From: Hyphomonas sp. | GTDB taxonomy: Bacteria > Pseudomonadota > Alphaproteobacteria > Caulobacterales > Hyphomonadaceae | NCBI GenBank assembly: GCA_002700305.1 | Contig: PACZ01000006.1 | Coordinates: forward strand, 1 to 64,000 | DNA: 64,000 bases | Direction: 5' to 3' | Part shown: piece after piece, positions 8,966 to 18,107 of the stretch | Layout: every line of letters starts with the position of its first letter | Position numbering within the stretch: the stretch's first letter is position 1 | The notes under the pieces: model-generated | What the model was told of the DNA's origin: nothing | Seen by the model: the letters and a program-made list of their open reading frames with translations, nothing else | Databases searched by the model: none | Translations under genes and position numbers: made by a program

Positions 8966-9018
8966 GCGCCTCCCTCAGCCACGCCTGCACGCCCGGATCC
9001 TGGTTTTACCGTATCTTT

Positions 9019-10014
9019 CTAGTTCTCAAGATCCGGGTTGATCGGGACAATGATGCGCCCACGGATTTTGCCTTCGAGGAAAAGTGGCGCCGTCGAGACA
9101 ACATCTTCGAACGCCACCTCCGTGGACATGGCTTCCAGCTTTGTTGGGTCCAGATCGGTTGCGAGACGCGCCCAAGCGGCCAGTCTTTTCTCTTTCGGGC
9201 ACATGACACTGTCGATGCCTTTCAGCGTGACGCCCCGAAGGATGAAGGGGGCCACACTCGTCGGCAGGTCCATGCTGCCAGCCAGGCCGCAAGCTGCAAC
9301 GGTTCCGCTGTATTTGATCATCGACAGGAGATTGGCGAGGACAACGCCGCCAACAACATCGACAGCGCCCGCCCAACGCTCTTTGTTCAGGGCGCGCGGC
9401 GGCCCGGAAAGATCGGCCCGGTCGACAATCGAGGACGCGCCAAGGCTTTTGAGATAGTCCGTCTCTTCGGGCCGACCCGTGGCTGCCGCAACCGTGAAGC
9501 CTTTGTTTGCAAGCAGACTTGTTGCGACGCTTCCGACACCTCCGGATGCGCCTGTGACAAGGATTTCGCCGCTGGCGGGGGTGACGCCTTCGTCTTCCAA
9601 GGCGATGACACAGAGCATCGCGGTATAGCCGGCGGTGCCAATCGCCATCGCTTGGCGCATCGTGAGACCATCAGGAAGACGGACAAGCCAGTCCCCCTTC
9701 ACTTTCGCGCGTTCTGCAAGCCCGCCCCAATGCTTTTCACCGACGCCCCAGCCGTTCAGAACAACGCGGTCTCCGGGTGCAAAATCAGAATGGCGGCTTT
9801 CAGAAACGACGCCGGCAAAATCAATGCCCGGAACCATCGGGAAGCTTCGCACGACCGGGGAGCTGCCTGTGATCGCCAGCGCATCCTTGTAGTTCAGGGT
9901 CGACCAGGCGATGTCGACGATCACATCTCCCTCTTCCATTTCGGGAAGGGTCACCTGGCTCCGGGAAACGGTCTGCTCGTCTGTATCTTTGTTGATCAGG
10001 ATTGCATCGAACAT
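9019..10014 (-). CDS. AcuI/YhdH-type quinone oxidoreductase (acrylyl-CoA reductase family)
   Basis: 331-aa NADPH-dependent medium-chain reductase without the structural zinc lobe. The start [10 protein letters not shown] at 10014, the [14 protein letters not shown] segment, [12 protein letters not shown] and the nucleotide-binding [10 protein letters not shown] (about residue 150) match the AcuI/YhdH family, which reduces acryloyl-CoA or related electrophiles. It lies 13 bases after the TetR gene (10666-10028), so both are transcribed together from the promoter at the 10676-10693 operator. Overlong frames upstream of 10014 run into the regulator gene and were not used. Confidence 0.87.
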   Translation of the reverse strand: MFDAILINKDTDEQTVSRSQVTLPEMEEGDVIVDIAWSTLNYKDALAITGSSPVVRSFPMVPGIDFAGVVSESRHSDFAPGDRVVLNGWGVGEKHWGGLAERAKVKGDWLVRLPDGLTMRQAMAIGTAGYTAMLCVIALEDEGVTPASGEILVTGASGGVGSVATSLLANKGFTVAAATGRPEETDYLKSLGASSIVDRADLSGPPRALNKERWAGAVDVVGGVVLANLLSMIKYSGTVAACGLAGSMDLPTSVAPFILRGVTLKGIDSVMCPKEKRLAAWARLATDLDPTKLEAMSTEVAFEDVVSTAPLFLEGKIRGRIIVPINPDLEN

Positions 10015-10027
10015 GTGTGTCGCCTTT

Positions 10028-10666
10028 TCAATTTGACGTGAGGGCAAAGAAGCCAGCTGCGAACTGGCGGAGGGGGTCCGGACTTTGCTCGAGCTTGGCG
10101 CGCAAAACCGCGCCTTCCCAACCAATCCAGAAAAAAGCGGCGAGCGCGTCCGGCTTATGGTGCTTGCCAATCTCGCCCTGGTTTTGTGCTTCAAGAAGGC
10201 AAGCCTCTGTCAGGTGCTGCCAGTCCGACAAAGCAGAGGAGAGCAGGCTGCGGAATCCCGGCGGGAGGGCCGCCATCTCCTGCCCCAGATTTCCAACGAG
10301 ACACCCGCGCCTGAACGCGTGCTTTTCCATCCCTTTTTCGGCATCGGAAATAAAGCCCCGCAGCCGATCCAGCGGAGAGAGGTCAGCGCGTTGGAACCAG
10401 GTACGAAGCTTGGATGAGAAAAACTCATTGTAGGCACCAATCAGTGCACCGCCGAAATCCTCTTTCGAGTCGAAGTGGTAGTAAAAACTGCCTTTAGGCA
10501 CACCCGCGGCCCGCAGGATTTCATCGACCGCAACCGCGCAGTAGCCCCGCTCGGTCAGATACTCCAGCCCGGTCCGGATCAGCTCCTGACGCGCCGTCTG
10601 ATCGCCCGGCGGTTTGCGTGGACGGCCTCTGCGGCGGCCGGGAGTTGGGGCGTCTGTGGAGCTCAT
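10028..10666 (-). CDS. TetR family regulator of the AcuR/NemR type
   Basis: 212 aa. A basic N-terminal arm ([13 protein letters not shown]) precedes a TetR helix-turn-helix at about residues 30-65 ([25 protein letters not shown]). The ligand-binding half includes [13 protein letters not shown]; a Cys at this place is known as a redox/electrophile sensor in NemR-like repressors, so Cys here is a plausible sensor (inference). The ATG at 10666 is chosen because an inverted repeat operator lies just upstream and the frame beyond it looks non-coding. It probably represses itself and the downstream AcuI-like gene. Confidence 0.85.
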   Translation of the reverse strand: MSSTDAPTPGRRRGRPRKPPGDQTARQELIRTGLEYLTERGYCAVAVDEILRAAGVPKGSFYYHFDSKEDFGGALIGAYNEFFSSKLRTWFQRADLSPLDRLRGFISDAEKGMEKHAFRRGCLVGNLGQEMAALPPGFRSLLSSALSDWQHLTEACLLEAQNQGEIGKHHKPDALAAFFWIGWEGAVLRAKLEQSPDPLRQFAAGFFALTSN

Positions 10667-10675
10667 TTTTTGTTT

Positions 10676-10693
10676 ATAGACTAAATGGTCTAT
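10676..10693. promoter_or_regulatory. NemR/AcuR-like operator
   Basis: Inverted repeat ATAGAC-N6-GTCTAT (ATAGACTAAATGGTCTAT), 10 bases before the TetR start codon. It closely resembles the known NemR box (TAGACC...GGTCTA), in keeping with the regulator type encoded by the next gene. Confidence 0.7.
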
Positions 10694-10946
10694 TAAATGC
10701 AATATCTGACGAACAGGAATTGCAGAATTGCTGGATTCACCCGGCTTGGGAGGGCTTGCTCTGGCGTCCGGCCTAAGGAAATGGCTTTGAGACGGCGTAT
10801 TCAGGCGCACAGCACCCGGGAGTGAGCCGGAGCCCATTCGCGGCTTCAAAAACATCTCTCGAAATCATCCAGCACGCACGAAGGATGCACGCGCGGCCTT
10901 TACCGTCACGGCACAAAGTCGAAGCATTCGGGCAGAGGGCGAAAGC

Positions 10947-11795
10947 CTACTCGTCCGTCCCTTCATCCAGCGCCCCGTTCTGGAAGGCTTCCAGTTCGAG
11001 GCCCTCGGCGCGGACCTTGTCCACTTCATCGGGATAGATGTCAGACGCTTCGCCGAAGCCGACGATGGGCGACGGCACGATATCGTCCTGCGCGATGGCG
11101 TCGTCATAGAGCAGCCAGGCGCGCTTGCCGCCGATACAGGCGACCTCGACCCATTGGTCTTCTTCAAGGCTGACCGCCGACATGCTGGAGATGTCGCGCA
11201 GCTCGGCCTCGTTGATCGTGTATTCCTGCCCGTTCACGCGGAAGATCGCGAAGCCTTCGCCGAGATAGCGCAGATAGGACAGGACATCGCCCGCCTTCAG
11301 CTCCAGCACCTGCATGCCTTCATCGCCCGGCGTTTCGATATTGGCGTCGACCTGCATCACCACCGGCTCGATCTTCGAGGCAACGATAAACTCCAGATTG
11401 TCGCGCTCGACCCGCTCGCGGTTCCAGATCTGGTAATTGGCATATTGCGGCAGGGTGCAGGCGACATTGGCCGGCTCGTCCGGATTGGGCCGGGCGCGGC
11501 CGCTCACCGTGACGCCCTGTTCCAGCACGACGAACCCGGCCGGATATTCCCCCGGCCAGCCATAGGAGACGTACCAGGTGTCCGGATAGCCGGCGAGCGC
11601 GGAGAAATCCCGGTCGTTCGGCGCAGATTCGGCAACCTCGTAAGGGGACGCGATCGGCTCGGCCTCCGGCATGTCTGCCGCCAGCGCCTCGTTTTCGACA
11701 GGCGCAGGGGTGGCCCCGCCGTCAGCGGGCGTGTCAGCCGGCTGTCCGCAGGCCGCGAGGCTTCCTGCCAAAGCAAGAATCCAGGCTTTTTTCAT
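10947..11795 (-). CDS. secreted lipoprotein of unknown function
   Basis: 282 aa. A signal peptide ends in a lipobox (LAGSLAAC, Cys16) followed by a Pro/Ala/Glu-rich linker of about 40 residues, so the protein should be lipid-anchored. The mature part contains segments such as TWYVSYGWPGEYPAGFVVLEQGVTV and an acidic C-terminus, but I recognise no family. ATG 11795 has a strong GAGGAGG ribosome site; longer frames run antisense to gltX. It is divergent from gltX with 145 bases between them. Confidence 0.75.
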   Translation of the reverse strand: MKKAWILALAGSLAACGQPADTPADGGATPAPVENEALAADMPEAEPIASPYEVAESAPNDRDFSALAGYPDTWYVSYGWPGEYPAGFVVLEQGVTVSGRARPNPDEPANVACTLPQYANYQIWNRERVERDNLEFIVASKIEPVVMQVDANIETPGDEGMQVLELKAGDVLSYLRYLGEGFAIFRVNGQEYTINEAELRDISSMSAVSLEEDQWVEVACIGGKRAWLLYDDAIAQDDIVPSPIVGFGEASDIYPDEVDKVRAEGLELEAFQNGALDEGTDE

Positions 11796-11940
11796 GACCC
11801 CCTCCTCGGGTTGCGACTCACCTGCCGGTGCCACACTAGCATACAGATTAGCAAGAAACTGGCATGGGTCGCTTGGCTTTTTCTGCAATTTGGTGTCGAA
11901 AGCGGCACACATTCCCCAGATCCACGGCCATATAACGTCC

Positions 11941-13281
11941 ATGACCTCCCCTATCGTCCGCTTCGCCCCGTCTCCCACCGGCCGACTGCATGTCGGCAAT
12001 GTGCGCACCGCGCTCATCAACTGGCTGTTCGCCAAGGGCCAGGGCGGCAAGTTCATCCTGCGCATCGACGATACCGACGTGGAACGCTCCACGAAGGAGA
12101 ATGAAGACGCGCTGAAAGTGGACCTTGAATGGCTGGGCCTCGTCTGGGCCGACACGTTCAACCAGTCCGATCGCTTTGCCCAGTATGACGCCGCCGCCGA
12201 AAAGCTGCGCGGCATGGGCCTGCTCTATCCCTGCTACGAGACAGCAGACGAGCTGGACCGCAAGCGCAAGATCGCCCTCTCCCGCGGCCGCCCGCCCGTC
12301 TATGACCGGGCTGCGCTGGAACTCACGGACGCGGACAAGGCCAAACTCGAAGCCGAAGGCCGCAAGCCGCACTGGCGCTTCAAACTGTCCGGCGAGCGCG
12401 TCGAGTGGAACGACCTTGTGCGCGGGCCGCAAAGCATCGACACGTCCAGCCTGTCCGACCCGATCCTCATCCGCGAGGACGGCTCCTATCTCTACACCCT
12501 CCCCTCAGTCGTCGACGACATCGAGGCCGGCATCACCCATGTCGTGCGCGGCGAAGACCATGTGACGAATTCCGGTGCGCAGATCGAGATCTTCAAGGCG
12601 CTCGGCGGCACGGCGCCGGACATGGCACACACGCCGCTGCTGATCGGCGCGGACGGCCAGGGCCTGTCGAAGCGCCTCGGCTCGCTGTCGATGGGCGAGC
12701 TCCGCGCGCAGGGCTATGAGCCGATGTCGATCTGCTCGCTGCTGGCGAAGATCGGCACGTCTGACAATGTCGAAGCGCGGGGCAGCCTCGATGAGCTGGT
12801 CGCGGAATTTGACTTCGGCAAGATCGGCCGCTCCCCGGCCCGGTTCGACGAGGCGGAGCTGAAAGGCCTCAACGCCGCCATCCTGCACGCCCTGCCCTTC
12901 GATACGGTAAAAGACCGCCTCGCCGCGGTGGACCCGCGCGCGGCGGACGAAGCCTTCTGGACCGTGGTGCGCGAGAACTGCTCGCTCCTGCCGGAAGTGG
13001 CCGGCTGGGTCGACACCGTGTTCGGCGACATCACCCCGCTGGTGGACGACGAGGACAAGGAATTTGTCGCCACCGCCGCGACGCTGCTGCCGGACGGCGA
13101 GCTGACGGGCGAGACCTGGAGCCAGTGGACGAATGCCGTGAAGGCAGAAACCGGCCGCAAGGGCCGCGGCCTCTTCATGACGCTCCGCAAGGCCCTGACC
13201 GGCCAGGAACACGGCCCCGACATGGGCGCCATCCTGCCGCTGATCGGACGCGAACGGGCGCTGAAGCGGCTGGGCGGCTGA
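11941..13281 (+). CDS. gltX: glutamyl-tRNA synthetase
   Basis: Charges tRNA-Glu (and possibly tRNA-Gln for the amidotransferase route). 446 aa, starting MTSPIVRFAPSPTGRLHVGN with the class I HIGH motif as HVGN (residues 17-20). The KMSKS loop appears as GLSKR near residue 241, and the C-terminal anticodon-binding domain ends normally. The length and the SPTGRLHVGN signature resemble the shorter of the two GltX paralogues often present in alphaproteobacteria; which tRNA it prefers cannot be read from the sequence. The ATG at 11941 is used because codons upstream overlap the divergent lipoprotein promoter. Confidence 0.93.
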   Translation: MTSPIVRFAPSPTGRLHVGNVRTALINWLFAKGQGGKFILRIDDTDVERSTKENEDALKVDLEWLGLVWADTFNQSDRFAQYDAAAEKLRGMGLLYPCYETADELDRKRKIALSRGRPPVYDRAALELTDADKAKLEAEGRKPHWRFKLSGERVEWNDLVRGPQSIDTSSLSDPILIREDGSYLYTLPSVVDDIEAGITHVVRGEDHVTNSGAQIEIFKALGGTAPDMAHTPLLIGADGQGLSKRLGSLSMGELRAQGYEPMSICSLLAKIGTSDNVEARGSLDELVAEFDFGKIGRSPARFDEAELKGLNAAILHALPFDTVKDRLAAVDPRAADEAFWTVVRENCSLLPEVAGWVDTVFGDITPLVDDEDKEFVATAATLLPDGELTGETWSQWTNAVKAETGRKGRGLFMTLRKALTGQEHGPDMGAILPLIGRERALKRLGG

Positions 13282-13308
13282 TCACGGAACAGCCAAGTTG
13301 CTGATTTT

Positions 13309-13343
13309 GTTCCGTTTTGGTTCGACGTGAACAAAAATGGAAC
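13309..13343 (+). promoter_or_regulatory. two alphaproteobacterial LexA (SOS) boxes
   Basis: GTTC-N7-GTTC at 13309-13323 and GAAC-N7-GAAC at 13329-13343. The second is the reverse complement form of the first, and both share the core GTTCC-TTTT-GTTC pattern. This is the direct-repeat LexA site known from Caulobacter and Rhodobacter relatives. They lie 106-140 bases before the small gene at 13449. Confidence 0.75.
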
Positions 13344-13448
13344 TTTTTCCTTTCCAAAACGTGAATATTCTGCTTATGTTCTCATATCGCGGGGCCAACG
13401 GAATGCCCCCGCAAACTGGGTTCAAATGCATAGGCTGGGAGTTGCGTG

Positions 13449-13772
13449 ATGGTACGTCTGGTGATCAAGGGATGTGAGTTCGATCCGGCGCAGGTGAAGG
13501 ATGTCGTGTTCGGGGACAGCTTCCGCATGGAACTCGACAAGGCGATGGAACTGGCAGATGCCGGCGTCGAATTCTGGGCCGCCGGACCTGACGGCGCCAT
13601 GGCCCGCGTGATCCTCGGCGAGAACGAATATGGCGAACGCATCCTGAAGACCGAAGCCATCGCCTTTGCCGCCAATCATCTGGGCGAGATCGTCGCCCCG
13701 CCGGTCGTGCGCCGCCCCTACCGCGCCGAGACACATATCCCTGCACGGATGGATTTCGCCGTCGCAGCTTAA
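13449..13772 (+). CDS. small conserved-looking protein, probably SOS-regulated
   Basis: 107 aa, not recognised. The sequence MVRLVIKGCEFDPAQVKDVV leads into an acidic, probably globular alpha/beta protein with no signal peptide or membrane segment. A GTG directly before the ATG (13446) could also serve as start. Two LexA boxes stand upstream, so it is likely induced by DNA damage (inference from the sites alone). It follows gltX on the same strand after 167 bases that contain those boxes, so it has its own promoter. Confidence 0.7.
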   Translation: MVRLVIKGCEFDPAQVKDVVFGDSFRMELDKAMELADAGVEFWAAGPDGAMARVILGENEYGERILKTEAIAFAANHLGEIVAPPVVRRPYRAETHIPARMDFAVAA

Positions 13773-13832
13773 ACGCTGCCCCTGACGTTACGCAGCGGCC
13801 CTCGCCTCCCGCCCGCGCCAGAACGGTGCAGC

Positions 13833-13856
13833 CACCTCCCCCGGATGCGGGAGGTG
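13833..13856 (-). terminator. hairpin between convergent genes
   Basis: CACCTCCC and GGGAGGTG form an 8-bp perfect stem with an 8-base loop, 5 bases past the stop of liuD and 60 bases past the stop of the SOS-type gene. There is no long T-run on either strand. Placed between convergent genes, it may serve both. Confidence 0.5.
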
Positions 13857-13860
13857 AGGG

Positions 13861-15765
13861 TTACTCCGCCACAAGCTGGACGAGCACGTCCCCTTCGGAA
13901 ACCTGGTCGCCCACCTCGCCGGTCACGGCTTCCACAACGCCATCGCGCGGCGCCGTCAGCGCATGCTCCATCTTCATGGCTTCCATGACGGCAACTGTGT
14001 CGCCGCGCGTTACCTCTGCGCCGGCCTTCACCATAATCGACAGGACCTTGCCCGGCATCGGCGCGCTGACACTGTCGCCGCCGAGCACGGCTTCGACGTC
14101 TGCGTCGAATTCAGGCACTTCCACCAGAACCGTGTCTCCGCCCGTCGTGACCGCATAGCGGCGGGGCGAAATGTCCGTCACCAGCGGCAGCGGCGTGTCC
14201 GGGTCCACCGGGTGTTCTTCCGGATCCACCCAATCGGCATCGGCGCCGACAGCTATCATGGCCTTGTGCACCGGTGCCCTGTTCATGCGCCAGCCATCCT
14301 GAATGCCCCATGGCGTCGCCCCGCCCGCCTCATTAAGGCGCACATCGCAAACCGCCATGACGGAGGCATGCTGGTGCTCCGTAGGCGGAAGGGTCAGCGT
14401 ATCGCCTGCCTCCGCGATCCAGTTCACATGATGGGAATGGTTGAGGAACGCGTCCGACGACGCGCAGCGGCTGAGGAAGCCGGCATTCGACGGCACGCCG
14501 GCCAGCTGCAGGTGCGACAGGGTCGTGATCAGCCGCTCGCAGGCCGCATGCCGGTTGCCTTCATGCACAATCAGCTTGGCGATCATGGAGTCATAGTTCG
14601 ACGGCACGCGGTCGCCGGTCTCGAACCCCGCATCCCAGCGCACGGTCTCGCCGTCCACCGGCTCCATCAGGCCGAACTCCAGGATCAGGCCTGCACCGGG
14701 ACGGAAGCCTTCGGCCGGGTCTTCGGCGCAGATCCGCGCCTCGATGGCATGGCCATGCAGCGGGATATCCTGCTGGTGCAGCGGCAGCAATTCGCCGGAG
14801 GCCACGCGCAGCTGCCACTCAACAAGGTCCTGCCCCGTGATCATCTCGGTCACCGGATGCTCCACCTGCAGGCGTGTGTTCATTTCAAGGAACCAGAACG
14901 TGTCGAGCGCCAGCGGCCTTGAACCGTCCACGATGAATTCCACCGTACCGGCGCCTTCATATTTCACAGCTTTCGCCAGCGCCACGGCGGCATCCGTCAT
15001 GGCCTTGCGCACATCCTCCGGCATGCCGGGCGCAGGCGCCTCCTCGATCACTTTCTGGCGGCGGCGCTGCAGCGAACAGTCGCGCTCATAGAGGTGCACG
15101 GCGTTGCCATGGCTGTCGCCGAAGACCTGCACTTCGATATGGCGCGGCTGTTCGACCAGCTTCTCAAGCATGACGCGGCCATCGCCGAAGCTGCTCTCGG
15201 CCTCGCGTACGGCGCTTTCCAGTTCGGCGGCCAGTTCCGACGCCTTGGTGACGAGGCGGATGCCCCGGCCCCCGCCCCCGGCGACAGCCTTGATCAGCAG
15301 CGGGAAGCCGATTTCCTTTGCCGCCTCGGTCAGCGTCTTGGCGTCCTGCGCCTCGCCGCGATAGCCGGGCAGCACGGGCACGCCTGCCTCCTCCGCAATG
15401 CGCTTGGCCTCATCCTTCGGCCCCATGGAGCGGATGGCAGAAGCCGGGGGCCCGACCCAGATGAGCCCCGCCTTCACGACAGCCTCGGCAAAATCGGCAT
15501 TCTCCGACAGGAAGCCATAGCCGGGGTGGATCGCGTTAGCGCCCGTTTCTTTGGCCGCCGCGAGGATCGCCTCGACCTTCAGATAGCTCTCAGGCGCAGG
15601 CGCCGGGCCGATATGCACGGCCTCATCGGCCTCGCGCACATGTTTGGCCCGCGCATCGGCGTCGGAATAGACGGCGACGGTGGCAATGCCGAGGTCCCGG
15701 CAGGTGGCAAAGATACGGCAGGCGATCTCGCCCCTATTCGCGACGAGAAGCTTCTCGATTTTCAT
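13861..15765 (-). CDS. liuD: 3-methylcrotonyl-CoA carboxylase, biotin-carrying subunit
   Basis: ATP-dependent biotin carboxylase plus biotin carrier, 634 aa, for leucine breakdown (carboxylates 3-methylcrotonyl-CoA with LiuB). The biotin carboxylase domain runs from KLLVANRGEIACRIF through GGGGRGIRLV, ERDCSLQRRRQKVIEEAPAPG and the EMNTRLQVEHPVTEM active-site segment; the carrier domain ends with AMKMEH, biotin on Lys598. The assignment to the methylcrotonyl rather than the propionyl enzyme rests on liuB, liuC and liuA in the same cluster and on a separate pccA at 46411. Its start overlaps the end of the DUF817 gene by 32 bases, suggesting coupling. Confidence 0.9.
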   Translation of the reverse strand: MKIEKLLVANRGEIACRIFATCRDLGIATVAVYSDADARAKHVREADEAVHIGPAPAPESYLKVEAILAAAKETGANAIHPGYGFLSENADFAEAVVKAGLIWVGPPASAIRSMGPKDEAKRIAEEAGVPVLPGYRGEAQDAKTLTEAAKEIGFPLLIKAVAGGGGRGIRLVTKASELAAELESAVREAESSFGDGRVMLEKLVEQPRHIEVQVFGDSHGNAVHLYERDCSLQRRRQKVIEEAPAPGMPEDVRKAMTDAAVALAKAVKYEGAGTVEFIVDGSRPLALDTFWFLEMNTRLQVEHPVTEMITGQDLVEWQLRVASGELLPLHQQDIPLHGHAIEARICAEDPAEGFRPGAGLILEFGLMEPVDGETVRWDAGFETGDRVPSNYDSMIAKLIVHEGNRHAACERLITTLSHLQLAGVPSNAGFLSRCASSDAFLNHSHHVNWIAEAGDTLTLPPTEHQHASVMAVCDVRLNEAGGATPWGIQDGWRMNRAPVHKAMIAVGADADWVDPEEHPVDPDTPLPLVTDISPRRYAVTTGGDTVLVEVPEFDADVEAVLGGDSVSAPMPGKVLSIMVKAGAEVTRGDTVAVMEAMKMEHALTAPRDGVVEAVTGEVGDQVSEGDVLVQLVAE

Positions 15766-16651
15766 GTCCGGGCCCTCCGGTGTCCCGGCGCCCGCCGCGA
15801 TGGACGGCGGCGACCAGGACGAAACTGATGATCATCAGCAGATACCACGATCCGAGTTTGGATAAAGAGACCGGGTGCCAGCCATCTTCCTGCCCCGGAT
15901 AGGCCCAGGCGCGGGCGAAGGTGCCAATGTTCTCCGCAAACCAGATGAACAGGGCGACCAGAAGGAAGCCGATCACCAGCGGCATGGGCCGGTGAAACCG
16001 GTCCGGCCGGAACCAGACGAAGCATGGCCCGTAAACCAGCAACGTGCCTGCAAACAGGGCGATCCGGACATCCGGCAGCCAGTGATGGGCAAAGAAATTC
16101 ACATAGATCGCGGCGGCCAGCAGGCCCTGCAGCCAGAGCGGCGGAAACCGGTCAAACCGGAAATCGAAGATCCGCCAGACCCGCGCCAGATAAGAGCCGA
16201 CAGAGGCATACATGAAGCCGGTAAACAGCGGCACGGCGCCGATGCGCAGCACGCTTTCCTCCGGATAGATCCAGCTGCCATGGGCGGTCTTGAACAATTC
16301 CATGATCGTGCCGGTGATGTGGAAGACGAGGATCACCTTCGCCTCCTCCAGCGTCTCCAGCCCCGTCCACAGCATCAGGACCTGGATCAGCACCGCCCCG
16401 ATGACGAGGAAATCATAGCGCGAGACCGGCGCGTCATCCGGATACCAGAGGAAAGTGGCCAGCAGGAGGCCCAGCATGGCCCCGCCGAACAGGCAGGCCC
16501 AGCCCTGCTTGATGCCGAAACTGACGAATTCGAAGGCGGCCAGGCTCCACGGCCCTTTCACCCATCGCGCCCTCAGGGCTTCGCGCCCGGCATGCAGGCG
16601 CCGCTGGACGGCATTGGGCGGCTTCGGGCCGAAGGCTGGGGGCGCGGTCAT
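15734..16651 (-). CDS. DUF817 family membrane protein
   Basis: 305 aa, multi-pass inner-membrane protein of unknown function with about eight hydrophobic segments spread from residue 40 onwards. Motifs such as EFVSFGIKQGWACLFG, HITGTIMELFKT and GSWIYPEE...RIGAVPLFTGFMYASVGSY fit the DUF817 family. ATG 16651 is taken as start; a TTG at 16675 would add eight residues. Its last 32 bases overlap the start of liuD. Confidence 0.8.
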   Translation of the reverse strand: MTAPPAFGPKPPNAVQRRLHAGREALRARWVKGPWSLAAFEFVSFGIKQGWACLFGGAMLGLLLATFLWYPDDAPVSRYDFLVIGAVLIQVLMLWTGLETLEEAKVILVFHITGTIMELFKTAHGSWIYPEESVLRIGAVPLFTGFMYASVGSYLARVWRIFDFRFDRFPPLWLQGLLAAAIYVNFFAHHWLPDVRIALFAGTLLVYGPCFVWFRPDRFHRPMPLVIGFLLVALFIWFAENIGTFARAWAYPGQEDGWHPVSLSKLGSWYLLMIISFVLVAAVHRGGRRDTGGPGHENREASRRE

Positions 16652-16800
16652 TGTCTGGCTGTTACATTGATTCAAGGCGGGTTTCAGGCCGGTTCATGGC
16701 CCTTCGTGCGCCGGCCCTGTCCCTTTCATGGCCATATCGTACCCTTGCGCCCTGCCGAACCCATTGTAAGGGTTAACCGCCTGAATCGGAGGGAAGAGAC

Positions 16801-17145
16801 ATGGCCTATGCATCTGGCGTCAAACTGAGCAGCCTTGCAGGTCTCGTGGGGGCCGCCGTCGGCGGCTATATCGGCTACACACAGGCCGGGCATGTCAGCG
16901 AGCTTGAACCCGTGGCGGGTGCGCTGATCCTTGGCGCCATCGGCCTCGTAGTCGGCAGTGCGGGCGCCTATCTGCTGAAATCGCTGATGCAGTTCCTGAT
17001 CTATCTGATCATGTTCGGCGTGCTGGCCTATGTGTTCCAGAACCAGATCGAGCAGTTAACCGGGATCAATCCGGTCAACGCAACGATCAGCTTGCTTGAA
17101 GACATCGGCATGCCTGTGAAGAGCATGCGCAAATCGCTGGAATAA
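16801..17145 (+). CDS. small membrane protein of unknown function
   Basis: 114 aa with a glycine-rich first hydrophobic segment (LAGLVGAAVGGYIGYTQAG, residues 11-29) and two further membrane segments at about 37-59 and 60-79, then a polar tail. A GGAGGGAAGAGAC ribosome site precedes the ATG. No family recognised. It is divergent from the DUF817 gene and its stop lies 5 bases from the stop of convergent liuC. Confidence 0.7.
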   Translation: MAYASGVKLSSLAGLVGAAVGGYIGYTQAGHVSELEPVAGALILGAIGLVVGSAGAYLLKSLMQFLIYLIMFGVLAYVFQNQIEQLTGINPVNATISLLEDIGMPVKSMRKSLE

Positions 17146-17149
17146 GGCC

Positions 17150-17950
17150 CTAGCGGACCCAGTTCGGGCGCCGCTTTTCGAGGAAGGCGGCGATGCCTTC
17201 CTTGCCCTCGTCGGAGACGCGCCGCGCCGCGATGCGCTTGGCCGTCTCATGGCCGAGGTCGCGGTCGATGATCTGGCCGGTGACGTCTGCCACCAGCTTC
17301 TTCGCATCCGCCACAGCGCCCGGCGCAGCAGAGAAGACGAGATTGGCGAGGTGTTCTTCCATCTTCGTCATCTCTTCCAGCGTCTCGACGACATACTGGA
17401 CGAGGCCGATCTTCTCGGCGAAGGCGGCATCGAAGCTCTCGGCGGTCGTGAACAAGGCGCGAGCCCAGCGCGGGCCGATGGCGTCAATCACGTAAGGGCT
17501 GATCGTGGCCGGTGTCAGACCAAGGCGGACTTCGGAGAAACGGAACTTGGTGTTCGACATGGCGACCGCCACATCACAGGCCGCCACCAGCCCTGCCCCG
17601 CCGCCCATGGCTGCGCCCTGCACCATGGCGAGCGTCATCTGCGGCATCTCATAGAGCGACTGCAGCATCTCGGCGAGGTTCACCGCGTCGCGGACATTGT
17701 CCTCTTTCGTATGCGTGGCAGCACGCTTCATCCAGTTGAGGTCGGCGCCGGCGCTGAATGTGTGTCCATTGCCGCGCAGGATCATCATGCGGATCGTGGG
17801 CTGGTCGGCGATCGTCTTGAACGCGTCGGTCAGCTCCGCAATCAGCTCCATATTGAAGGCATTGTGCACGTCAGGCCGATTGATGGTGACGACGGCGAGG
17901 CCTTCCTCGGTGGCCTGGAACTTGATGAGATCGTAGTTGGAATCGCGCAT
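17150..17950 (-). CDS. liuC: methylglutaconyl-CoA hydratase (crotonase family)
   Basis: 266-aa crotonase fold enzyme that hydrates 3-methylglutaconyl-CoA to HMG-CoA in leucine degradation. Typical elements are VVTINRPDVHNAFN, the CoA/oxyanion loop SAGADLNWMKRAA (the ADLNWM variant is characteristic of LiuC-type hydratases), and the second oxyanion segment AAMGGGAGLVAACDVAVA. Its neighbours liuB and liuD carry the preceding step. HMG-CoA lyase, the next step, is not in the window. Confidence 0.88.
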   Translation of the reverse strand: MRDSNYDLIKFQATEEGLAVVTINRPDVHNAFNMELIAELTDAFKTIADQPTIRMMILRGNGHTFSAGADLNWMKRAATHTKEDNVRDAVNLAEMLQSLYEMPQMTLAMVQGAAMGGGAGLVAACDVAVAMSNTKFRFSEVRLGLTPATISPYVIDAIGPRWARALFTTAESFDAAFAEKIGLVQYVVETLEEMTKMEEHLANLVFSAAPGAVADAKKLVADVTGQIIDRDLGHETAKRIAARRVSDEGKEGIAAFLEKRRPNWVR

Positions 17951-18058
17951 GGGGCCCCCACGTTAAATTTCTGGGCGTTGAATTTCTGGGAGTCTTTTGG
18001 ACCGCTCACGCGCCGACGGCAACCGCCCTTCGGCTGAAGGTGGTGCCCCTGAAATGCT

Positions 18059-18089
18059 GACGGCCTCCTGCCGCGCGCAGGAGGCCGTC
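18059..18089 (-). terminator. strong hairpin after the EF-hand gene
   Basis: Perfect 12-bp stem GACGGCCTCCTG / CAGGAGGCCGTC with a 7-base loop, 18 bases past the stop of the EF-hand gene on the minus strand. The T-run is poor, so it is called from stem strength and position. Confidence 0.65.
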
Positions 18090-18107
18090 TTCGGACAGTG
18101 CTCGAGC

